From: a virus
IMG/VR virus record: IMGVR_UViG_3300023222_000137
Span: 1-33,576 of that record
DNA: 33,576 nucleotides
Reading direction: 5' to 3' (one strand)
Each line of letters starts with the position of its first letter. Positions within the stretch are counted from its first letter, which is position 1. The notes under the pieces are model-generated. The model was not told the origin of the DNA. It did no database searches and was given only the letters and a program-made list of their open reading frames with translations. Below are positions 26,748 through 33,576 of the stretch, one piece after another. A program made the translations under genes and the position numbers.

Positions 26748-29282
26748 ATGCCGCTCGAAAATATAATTCCATTAGAGATTAACGAATATTTTGGGAAAAA
26801 TACAAAGCAAAGCATCGCCAAGCTTCTGCCCGGATTTAGCTCAGAGATACACGATATGGATTTATCCGAACCCGGCATAGCCAAAACAAGAGGCGGCAGC
26901 TTAAGGATCAACGCAGACCCAATCGGTTTTGGAACCGGCGCTTTAGAGTTGAATGGTGTGGGAACGGCTGATTACGCATCGATACCAGATAGCGGGGATT
27001 TCGATTTTTCGGGAGGCACTTGGACAGTCAATCTCACCTTCGAAATCAGGTCATTTGCGGAAGAAAAAACATTGTTTTCTCAAATCACAGACGCTACTAA
27101 TTATAAACAATTGGTGGTCACAACAGCCGGTAGATTGAGATTTGAGGTTGTATCTGGCGGAAGCGTGGTTGTCACTATGACATCAGCGGCAGATGATACC
27201 ATCGTTTCGTTTACAGAATATCAAGTCGAAGTGGTTGAGAATGCAAACGATTATTTTATTTTTTTAGATGGCGTTCAAGACGCGACCGTATCTGACACTT
27301 CAAGAGAAGCGAATTATACCGGCGCTTTCGAAATCGGTAGATTGAATGTTTCGGGTTCATTCGGATATTTTATCGGCAGGATTGATGACTTTCGGGTTTC
27401 TGATATTGCCAGACACACTTCAGGTTTCACCAAATACAGCGCAGCCTTTGCGACTGATGGCAACACACAATTGCTCTTAGGCTTTGAAGGCGATGACCAT
27501 TCCACCACGATTACCGATGCGAGCGCTTCGGCTCACACCATAACTGCTACCGGAGGCGCAAGAATACATACAGGGAAGCTTCCATTCACTCCAAAACGAA
27601 TCGTTGATCGACATGCCCCGTCTACCAATAGACATAGCCTTATGATTAACGGCGCAGCCAAGATTATCGAAATGCAGAACAATGGACGATGGGCGACGTT
27701 AGACAGCACGCTAACCACTTCTGCAACCATATTTGATTTCCTTAATTATGGCGATGACGTGTTTATGGCGGATGGTTTTAACTTCTCGCGAGTCTTACAA
27801 GATGGAGCGATCAGGCGATGGGGCATTGTTGCACCGACGACAAAGCCAGAGATTGGAAGCAGCGGGACTGGCCCATTAACAGGAACGTACTCATATCGAT
27901 ATACATTCCGAAACTCAACCAGTGGCCATGAATCAACCGCAAGTTCGATTTCAAATGACAGAATAGCGACAAACGAAGAAATAAATTTAACCAATATAGC
28001 GGTTTCGACTGATTCTCAAGTCGATAAAAAAAGGATTTACCGTACAACCGCTGGCGGCGCTACTTACTTATTCGTCGCAGAAATCGATAACGCAGATACA
28101 ACGTTTGCGGATTCAGTACCGGACACATCTCTTGGGTCAACCGAAGCACCCTTAGATAATGGCCCACCGTCTAAATTCAAAGGGATTGAGGAATTTGATG
28201 GAAGGATTTTTGGCTTTAAACCATTCAGCACAAGGGTCGAATTTAGCAATGATGAGTTTCTGACCCCGGCAGGAACAGGAGTCCCGGAAGAATCGTTTAG
28301 TCCAGATAATTGTATAGACTTTAGAGCAATCGTTTACGGTATCAAAAAATCTCCCAACTTTAACGAATTATGGGTACATACCTCTGTTGGTGTTTTTGGC
28401 GTTAGGCCAACAAATCTTCCAGAAGATCCTTATATCCCAGTGAATCGAAATTCAAGCTGGTTTGCAGTTTCCCATTATTCGCTTCAGAACATTTTTAACG
28501 ATCAATGGTTTCAGGCGTCTAACGGAAAGCTAATAAGCATTGATTCGGCTGGAAGTGTCAATTATGAGTCCTACCTGATCGAGCCAGATTTAGGTAAAGG
28601 AAACATTGTTCAATACGCCAATAATCAAGCGGGGCATTATAGATTCGGAACCAAGAATCAATATCGGATGTTATACCCTAAAAGCGGCCAAGTGACTCCG
28701 AATCAAATGTTGGGAGTAAATTATTTGTCCAGAACGCCATCTGATGAAAACGGGTTTAATTATCCGGTGATAGAGCCTCACGATATCACAGCCGACTGTC
28801 TTGGCGTCGTTAAGGATGGTTCGGACCAGGACCGACTTTACACAGGGCATTCGGATGGCTATATCAAAAGACAGGATTTCACAACCAATGATGATGGGGT
28901 CGCCATCGACTGGTTATTGGCGGTCGGGTTTTCTAGGGCAGCATTGAAGATTTCCACATCTCTCGCGCCTCGCTGGCTTATTCATAATTTATTTCCCATC
29001 GGAGACTGGAATATTAATTTTAATCAAAGTTATGATTTCGGTTTGTTTGAGCCGAGTCAATTAAATATTAAAGCTGCTCCGACAGGAGATACGCTTGACG
29101 GAACATTCACATTTGATACGTCGGTATGGGCCGATCTTCTGGATTTGGTTCGGGTCACAAAAGATTTACGAGGAGAATTTCATTATTGGCAATCTAGGTA
29201 TTCTGGGTCAACTAAAGACGAAACAATGGAACTTCATAATATAGAAATATTGCCTATCCAAAAAGAAGGTTTCAGACGGTAA
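26748..29282 (+). CDS. P22 gp10-like tail protein with LamG insertion, 844 aa
   Basis: Residues 1-55 look like the start of podovirus tail stabilisation proteins (KLLPGFSSEIHDMDLSEPGI, then KTRGG). A LamG/concanavalin-type domain fills about 60-250 (FGTGALELNG, FIFLDGVQ, FIGRIDDFRVSDIARHT). The gp10-like body then resumes from PKRIVDRHAPSTNRHSLMIN with a fibronectin-like segment (TGTYSYRYTFRNSTSGHEST) and beta-propeller-like repeats to the end. Expected role is plugging or stabilising the tail hub and contacting the host surface, with LamG as a carbohydrate-binding candidate. Start is four bases after the previous stop. Confidence 0.7.
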   Translation: MPLENIIPLEINEYFGKNTKQSIAKLLPGFSSEIHDMDLSEPGIAKTRGGSLRINADPIGFGTGALELNGVGTADYASIPDSGDFDFSGGTWTVNLTFEIRSFAEEKTLFSQITDATNYKQLVVTTAGRLRFEVVSGGSVVVTMTSAADDTIVSFTEYQVEVVENANDYFIFLDGVQDATVSDTSREANYTGAFEIGRLNVSGSFGYFIGRIDDFRVSDIARHTSGFTKYSAAFATDGNTQLLLGFEGDDHSTTITDASASAHTITATGGARIHTGKLPFTPKRIVDRHAPSTNRHSLMINGAAKIIEMQNNGRWATLDSTLTTSATIFDFLNYGDDVFMADGFNFSRVLQDGAIRRWGIVAPTTKPEIGSSGTGPLTGTYSYRYTFRNSTSGHESTASSISNDRIATNEEINLTNIAVSTDSQVDKKRIYRTTAGGATYLFVAEIDNADTTFADSVPDTSLGSTEAPLDNGPPSKFKGIEEFDGRIFGFKPFSTRVEFSNDEFLTPAGTGVPEESFSPDNCIDFRAIVYGIKKSPNFNELWVHTSVGVFGVRPTNLPEDPYIPVNRNSSWFAVSHYSLQNIFNDQWFQASNGKLISIDSAGSVNYESYLIEPDLGKGNIVQYANNQAGHYRFGTKNQYRMLYPKSGQVTPNQMLGVNYLSRTPSDENGFNYPVIEPHDITADCLGVVKDGSDQDRLYTGHSDGYIKRQDFTTNDDGVAIDWLLAVGFSRAALKISTSLAPRWLIHNLFPIGDWNINFNQSYDFGLFEPSQLNIKAAPTGDTLDGTFTFDTSVWADLLDLVRVTKDLRGEFHYWQSRYSGSTKDETMELHNIEILPIQKEGFRR

Positions 29283-29596
29283 TGCCGCGAAGATATTCTT
29301 TAATTGAGAGACGATTCCCGCGAACGAGCTTGAACAATAGCAATGAAATTGATATAACCAACAACGAACGGAATCTAAGTTCTAAAATTGACCGGCGAAC
29401 AACGGTTGACCATAAGTTTTTGACAACTGATTTTGAAACATTTAACCATACCTTAGGGCGCGTCCCTAAAGGCTTTACAGTCATTGACCAGGATCAAGCA
29501 GCTGTTTTCACAGGAGACAGACCGGCATGGACGAAAAAAAAGATAAAGATCAAATCGAGCATAGCGACAAACGTTACCCGGATTCAACTCGTATAG
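29282..29596 (+). CDS. Small tail-associated protein, 104 aa
   Basis: Basic N-terminus (MPRRYSLIERRFPRTSL) and a beta-rich C-terminus with HTLGRVPKGFTVIDQDQAA and ATNVTRIQLV, a motif I associate with short podovirus tail or internal proteins. Start overlaps the preceding stop; the next gene begins 70 bases before it ends. Confidence 0.6.
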   Translation: MPRRYSLIERRFPRTSLNNSNEIDITNNERNLSSKIDRRTTVDHKFLTTDFETFNHTLGRVPKGFTVIDQDQAAVFTGDRPAWTKKKIKIKSSIATNVTRIQLV

Positions 29597-29910
29597 GCAA
29601 ATGGATTATTGAGGTCAACGATCCCTTTGGGTTTGTTGTTCGTCATAGTCAGTCGCCGGAAGAGTTCCATTTTTTTAAAGATGCAAACAATGGCTGGCTT
29701 ACTTCTGTGTCAAGAATCATTCTTGGGAAGCCTACTTTTAATACCTTTAACGCCAGAGGGGACAAAGGATGTATGGCGCCTATTCTCTGCGATAAGGTAT
29801 CTAACGAAAGAGCGTACAAAATAGCTGCTCTCAAAGAAAAGTTGAACGAGGACACGATCACTTCAGAAGAAAAAGATGAACTATTGAATCTGTTAAAGAA
29901 CGTGGTATAA
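29527..29910 (+). CDS. Hypothetical protein, 127 aa
   Basis: Its ATG lies 70 bases inside the previous gene, the longest overlap in the window. The first 20 residues are very polar (DEKKDKDQIEHSDKRYPDS); the conserved-looking part starts near GKWIIEVNDPFGFVVRHSQ. A later non-ATG start is possible but no good site is seen. C-terminus is helical (IAALKEKLNEDTITSEEKDE). The promoter motif at 29900 lies across its last codons. Confidence 0.5.
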   Translation: MDEKKDKDQIEHSDKRYPDSTRIGKWIIEVNDPFGFVVRHSQSPEEFHFFKDANNGWLTSVSRIILGKPTFNTFNARGDKGCMAPILCDKVSNERAYKIAALKEKLNEDTITSEEKDELLNLLKNVV

Positions 29911-29913
29911 TTT
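29900..29913 (+). promoter_or_regulatory. Extended -10 promoter motif, copy 2
   Basis: The same 14 bases ACGTGGTATAATTT as at 6874-6887, including TGG ahead of TATAAT (29906-29911). It overlaps the stop of the preceding gene and lies 26 bases before the tail fibre start, so it could separately express the fibre and ejection genes. Confidence 0.6.
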
Positions 29914-29938
29914 TATTGATCTGGAGGCTTTAAGCCCA

Positions 29939-30953
29939 ATGAGAATTTGGTGCAATCATCGCAACTATCAGCGTCACCGCGGCAGTCGCAGCTCAGGTCG
30001 CTACAGCCGCCTTCTGGAATGACACGATCAATGCCATTCTGAATCAAGCGAATGGCAATCTTGACGATGACAACATAAGAGACGCATCAATAACAGCAGC
30101 ATTGCTCGCCAATAGCGCCGTTGATCTTTCCACAGCAAAAGTCACTGGCAATCTTCCCGTAGCAAATCTCAATTCAGGAACAAACGCCAGTTCGACCACA
30201 TTCTGGCGTGGTGACGCTACGTGGGCCGAAGTCATCCAACCGATTTCGTGGCAATTTGTTAATCTTGTCGTAACCAGACCCAGCGCGTCAACCGTCACGA
30301 TTACCGCGGATGAACTAATCATTGCCGCGTCTGCGACATCGATGGCAAAAGGAACATCTGTAAGCGTCACCGCCGATATAACGGCAAGCGGGTCTAATGG
30401 CTTAGATACGAGCACAGAACAAGCCAATACGATTTATTATCTCTGGGTGATTAGAAATTCAAGTTCTGGTACTATAGCTTCTCTTCTTTCAACTTCTGCA
30501 ACTTCGCCGACTCTTCCTTCCGGTTTCGATCAGAAGGCGCTTGTCTCCGCTGTCGGGAATGATGGATCGTCAAATTTCCTAGATTTTAAGCAAGAAGGAA
30601 GGCGTTATAATTTTGTCACTTGGTTAGCAATGGCCAGTGGCAATGTCGGCATCGCCGGATGGACAACCGTTGACCTTACACCGGCGACGCTTACTTTCTT
30701 TGTGCCTCCGGCTCTTTCGACTTTCTGTTACGGGAACCTTGGCGGTGTGAACGGAACCGAAGTCGTGACCAACGACAATGCCGTAACGGTCGGTAATACG
30801 TTTGAAAGAAACAAATTCCAAGTGACTTCAGGAGCGGAGCATACGACACCTTGGCAACTTGATGTCATTACGGCTGATACGCTCTATTGGGGCGGAGATA
30901 ATACGGCCTCTATACTTCATATTCATGGGTTCGAGCTAAACAAGCTTACATAG
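29939..30953 (+). CDS. Tail fibre-type protein with frameshift at its start, about 337 aa
   Basis: GGAGG (29923-29927) precedes ATG 29939, but that frame stops after 27 codons. The frame that stays open to 30953 reads, from 29952, [20 protein letters not shown], then [20 protein letters not shown], a typical fibre N-terminus, and ends [14 protein letters not shown]. Deleting one T from TTT (29946-29948) fuses MRI to GAIIATIS... and gives one coherent protein. A shorter in-frame TTG start at 30102 would discard clearly coding sequence. The central part is beta-rich and may adsorb the host or hold the tail tip. Confidence 0.65.
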
Positions 30954-30960
30954 GTGAGAC

Positions 30961-31284
30961 ATGAAAGTTAAATACCGAAGTTCAGACGGTGAAATAATCG
31001 CAATGGGCAGTCACATCGGAACGTTAGGGCCGGATGAAAGCGAGGCCACCGTAAACGTTGGGATTCCACAAAAGATACGTCATTGGAAATACGTTAATGG
31101 CAAAATCATTGAAAAGACGAGGGAAGAAAAAGAAACATCTGATGCCAAAATAAGGAAAATAAAAAGAACGGATTATACAGGATTAACTTTAGTTCAACAA
31201 AAAAAGGTTTCAGAGGAACTTATCGCTCGTTTAGCCACAACGATGTTAACCGAATCAGAACTACAGGATATTATTAATTCATAA
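30961..31284 (+). CDS. Small tail/fibre-associated protein, 107 aa
   Basis: Follows the fibre gene by 7 bases. Beta-rich first half (KVKYRSSDGEIIAMGSHIG, VNVGIPQKIRHWKYVNG), helical second half (LVQQKKVSEELIARLATTML), like short fibre assembly or cap proteins. No family named. Stop overlaps the next ATG by one base. Confidence 0.55.
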   Translation: MKVKYRSSDGEIIAMGSHIGTLGPDESEATVNVGIPQKIRHWKYVNGKIIEKTREEKETSDAKIRKIKRTDYTGLTLVQQKKVSEELIARLATTMLTESELQDIINS

Positions 31285-32078
31285 TGGGCGTATTTTCTTT
31301 TGTCGGAAAAGTCGGGGCAGCCGCAACAAAGGCACCGCAACGCAAAATCCCTGATTTCAAGGAATACGCGGGTTATCAGCCATCTAAATATGATGAGCCG
31401 AGCGCTGCTCAACTGCACAAGACTTATTCTAGCCGTGCCGCTGGCGAAGGTGTCGGATTTTCTCAAGCAGATTTGGGGCAGATGCGAGGGCGAGCAATCG
31501 ATGAGGCGCAAAGAGTAGGTGGTGAATTAGAGCGACGCGGCATGGCTGGCCGTAGATTAGGTGGCGGCGTTACGACTGGCGGCACGGCCAGATTAAGAGA
31601 AAAAGGAATTCTCGCCACACAACTTGCGCGAAGCCAATCTTTGCGGGATATTGCGATCCGAAATGCCGTTTTAAAACGAACAGAAACCTGGGAAGGCGTT
31701 CTAGGGCTTGATAAGTTCCTACAATCAGAACGGGCAGACGCTTATCAAAAGACAAGATTTTCTAGGGAAAAAACTCAATACGGAAATTTATTGTCTCAAG
31801 AAAAGTCCAGGCTTGAATATGGAAATCAACTCAATAAATATCAAAAAACTCTTGAGCGATGGGGACTGTTTGGAGAATTCGAGTCTGACATTGTAGATCC
31901 TTTTATGGAAGCAGGTATGGCGGCTGCAACAGGTGGCGCGTCTATACCCGCAACGAGAGCAAAGGCTGCGGCTAAAAGTAAAAGCAAGGCAGACCCTTAT
32001 GATTATGCTCAAGCGTATCAAGGAAGCGGACTGACACCTAGAAGCAGGAGCAACTATAGGCGGCCATATGGCACTTAG
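31284..32078 (+). CDS. Putative internal/ejection virion protein, 264 aa
   Basis: An Ala/Gly/Arg-rich helical protein (AQLHKTYSSRAAGEGVGF, RAIDEAQRVGGELERRGMAG, RLEYGNQLNKYQKTLERWGL) with a glycine-rich section (GRRLGGGVTTGG) and a basic, Ser-rich C-terminus. This composition fits the small internal core proteins of short-tailed phages. It precedes two other candidate ejection proteins, as in T7- and P22-type operons; the role is inferred from context. Confidence 0.6.
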   Translation: MGVFSFVGKVGAAATKAPQRKIPDFKEYAGYQPSKYDEPSAAQLHKTYSSRAAGEGVGFSQADLGQMRGRAIDEAQRVGGELERRGMAGRRLGGGVTTGGTARLREKGILATQLARSQSLRDIAIRNAVLKRTETWEGVLGLDKFLQSERADAYQKTRFSREKTQYGNLLSQEKSRLEYGNQLNKYQKTLERWGLFGEFESDIVDPFMEAGMAAATGGASIPATRAKAAAKSKSKADPYDYAQAYQGSGLTPRSRSNYRRPYGT

Positions 32079-32685
32079 TCAAAAAGCAAAAAATATAATC
32101 GCCGCCATTGGAATGTCTAAGTCAGGATTTCGCGGGCATATGGACCGGCAGTATGCTGCCCAGACCAAAACAAGAAAAGAAGAAAAGGAAAAAGAAAAAT
32201 TTACGCGACAAGAAGACTACAAACACCGGCAAAAACTAGAACTGGCCGAACATAAAGCCGGTTTGAAAGATCCAAAACAAACGCCCGAAGAAAAATTTGC
32301 CGAATTCCAACGAAAAGAAAAATTCAAAGAACGTCAAAAAATAGAAAGAGACGAAGCAAAAATACAATCAATGTCAGTCGATGAATATCGCGATGCTGTT
32401 CAAAAAGCGGCTGAAAAAGGAATGGACGTTTCAGATTACTTAGAAGGCGCAAAATCAGAACAAGAAGCTGCCCTTCAGGCACGCAGAGGATCTAGTTTTC
32501 TGGGCAAAGCGCTCTCGCCTGTCGGTGCTGCCCAAACAACAATTCAAAAACTAGGTCAACGATATTTTGGAAAAAAAGATGAACAAACCGCCAGTACGCA
32601 AGCCAGTCAAGAACCGATTGCAGTAAATAGAAAAACTGGCGAAAGAATCGTGTATCGAGGCGGCAAATGGCAACCACTAAAATAA
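32068..32685 (+). CDS. Putative internal/ejection protein, 205 aa
   Basis: Highly charged Lys/Glu/Gln helical protein (KEEKEKEKFTRQEDYKHRQK, EAKIQSMSVDEYRDAVQKAA) with a small beta tail (VNRKTGERIVYRGGKWQPLK) that matches a short motif seen at the C-terminus of other phage proteins. Overlaps its neighbours by 11 and 19 bases. Probable core/ejection component or virion-assembly factor. Confidence 0.6.
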   Translation: MALSQKAKNIIAAIGMSKSGFRGHMDRQYAAQTKTRKEEKEKEKFTRQEDYKHRQKLELAEHKAGLKDPKQTPEEKFAEFQRKEKFKERQKIERDEAKIQSMSVDEYRDAVQKAAEKGMDVSDYLEGAKSEQEAALQARRGSSFLGKALSPVGAAQTTIQKLGQRYFGKKDEQTASTQASQEPIAVNRKTGERIVYRGGKWQPLK

Positions 32686-33576
32686 AGCCACCCCCTGGCT
32701 TTGAGTTAGAAGACGATCCCAAGAAGTCCCTCCCTAAAGGTTTCGAGTTGGAACCGCAATCCGTCGATCTTTTTCCCGGTGGATTCGAAGCTGAATCCGA
32801 TCCCGCTGGATCTTTGCCGGAAGGCTTTGAAATGGAAACCGATCCTACTAGCTCCTTGCCTCCGGGTTTTGAATTAGAAGATGAACGCACGCAATTCGGA
32901 TTCGCAGATCAAGATATCGCTTCCCGCCTAAGTCCAATAGAACGAAGTGGCATTGTCGCCGCCGCTCGCGCCGGTGATATTATTTCAACCATTCCCGCAA
33001 TTGCTTATGCCGGATCAAGATACGGTGTAAACAAAACGGCTGATCTTTTCAATCAAATTTATGAAAGAGATTTTTCCGCACCATTAACCGCTGCAATAGC
33101 CGGACCCGTCGGAGTAGGCGTTGAATATCAAAAACCGCTTGAAGGCGAAGCTCTTATCGAAGAAGGCATACCAGAATGGTTGCTCGATAACCCCGTCAGA
33201 AATCAACTCAAAGAAGCGCAGATGTCGTTCAGTTATTTAAACGAACGCTATCCCAACGAAACCGCGACAAGTCTTTTTTCCCAAGGTCGATACGGTGAGA
33301 TGACCGACTGGCTTCTCCATCAAACAATCGAAAATGCGCCTTATATGATTATGACCACTGCCTTTGCGTTAATGGGAGCGGTCCCGGCAATGCTCGCTTC
33401 GTCTGCGCTATACGGGGCATCTGCTAAATTCGGACAACTGACCGAAACCGAAGAGGGCAAAAAATTAAGCACCGATGAACAATTCAGAATTTCACTTATG
33501 AGCGGATTGGCAGAAGCGATTCCAGAAGTCCTCGGCGGCAAAGCTGTTCAATACTCAGCCAAGCTTTTTAAGTCTG
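32667..33576 (+). CDS. Large internal virion protein with GFELE repeats (partial, runs off the window)
   Basis: An open frame of at least 303 codons with no stop before the window end. It starts at ATG 32667, 19 bases inside the previous gene. The first 71 residues hold five copies of a PxGFExE unit at exact 14-residue spacing (Gly at 11, 25, 39, 53, 67). The rest is Ala/Gly/Glu-rich with predicted helices (IERSGIVAAARAGDIISTIP, ENAPYMIMTTAFALMGAVPA). Size and position suggest the large ejection protein of short-tailed phages; the missing C-terminus could carry an enzymatic domain. Confidence 0.65.
   Translation, partial: MATTKIKPPPGFELEDDPKKSLPKGFELEPQSVDLFPGGFEAESDPAGSLPEGFEMETDPTSSLPPGFELEDERTQFGFADQDIASRLSPIERSGIVAAARAGDIISTIPAIAYAGSRYGVNKTADLFNQIYERDFSAPLTAAIAGPVGVGVEYQKPLEGEALIEEGIPEWLLDNPVRNQLKEAQMSFSYLNERYPNETATSLFSQGRYGEMTDWLLHQTIENAPYMIMTTAFALMGAVPAMLASSALYGASAKFGQLTETEEGKKLSTDEQFRISLMSGLAEAIPEVLGGKAVQYSAKLFKS
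32688..32879 (+). repeat. Five 42-base protein-coding repeats
   Basis: The repeat units encode GFELE (11-15), GFELE (25-29), GFEAE (39-43), GFEME (53-57) and GFELE (67-71), each preceded by Pro, Lys, Gly or Glu and followed by acidic residues and a Pro/Ser linker. Codons differ between copies, so they are conserved at protein level more than at DNA level, as expected for old, selected repeats. Confidence 0.85.

Noticed and set aside
1-33576. CRISPR arrays, insertion sequences, integrase or attachment sites
   Set aside because: No regularly spaced repeats, terminal inverted repeats, transposase or recombinase motifs were seen on either strand. The tRNA-like elements could act as attachment sites, but no matching duplicate end is present.
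1-33576. Stop-codon recoding (TGA or TAG read as sense)
   Set aside because: TGA ends most genes in ATGA overlaps and TAG/TAA are used as expected; broken genes are explained better by one-base insertions.

Overview
The window is one contiguous stretch of a tailed bacteriophage (Caudoviricetes). Every supported gene is on the + strand, mostly linked by 4-base ATGA/GTGA stop-start overlaps. The recognisable virion genes are small terminase, large terminase, portal, scaffold-like protein, major capsid protein, P22-type head-tail adaptor, gp10-like tail protein, tail fibres and a large internal virion protein at the right edge. No tape measure, tail tube or sheath gene is visible, so a short-tailed (podovirus-like) particle is the best inference. 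The host cannot be named. A phage lipoprotein with an outer-membrane-type +2 residue, two Sec signal peptides and an O-antigen ligase/polymerase-like membrane protein suggest a diderm (Gram-negative) host. Shine-Dalgarno sites are normal and no stop codon appears recoded. Layout. 1-6570 is an accessory block of many small genes: basic peptides, single-span membrane peptides, small Cys-rich putative zinc proteins, a WaaL/Wzy-like membrane protein (974-2221), a DUF1064-type nuclease-like protein and a long coiled coil with an N-terminal zinc ribbon. 6571-6907 has no protein gene but holds three RNA elements (a tRNA-like sequence, a strongly paired unknown RNA and a tRNA-His), then an extended -10 promoter. 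6908-11054 runs from the small to the large terminase with about a dozen tiny genes between them, including tandem YopX proteins. 11054-11169 is a tRNA-derived RNA with a predicted pseudoknot. 11192-16736 carries a Com-like zinc finger, portal, a bidirectionally symmetric terminator, a double four-Cys protein, scaffold and capsid. 16804-24884 carries connector and fibre genes, among them two proteins with signal peptides. 24886-26744 is a cluster of small membrane, lipoprotein and basic genes that may include lysis functions, although no endolysin is recognisable. 26748-33576 carries tail and ejection proteins; the last gene runs off the window. How it fits together. The terminase pair packages DNA through the portal into a capsid built on the scaffold. 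The adaptor, gp10-like and fibre proteins close and tip the particle. The internal proteins at the right edge probably enter the host with the DNA. The O-antigen enzyme probably alters the host surface. Most interesting: the 127-base structured RNA between the tRNA genes, the tRNA-Leu-derived pseudoknot RNA after the terminase, the phage-borne O-antigen ligase-like gene, secreted proteins inside the structural module, a 24-residue Ser/Arg/Lys peptide, a 14-base promoter motif used twice, and three genes each broken by exactly one extra base in a homopolymer run.
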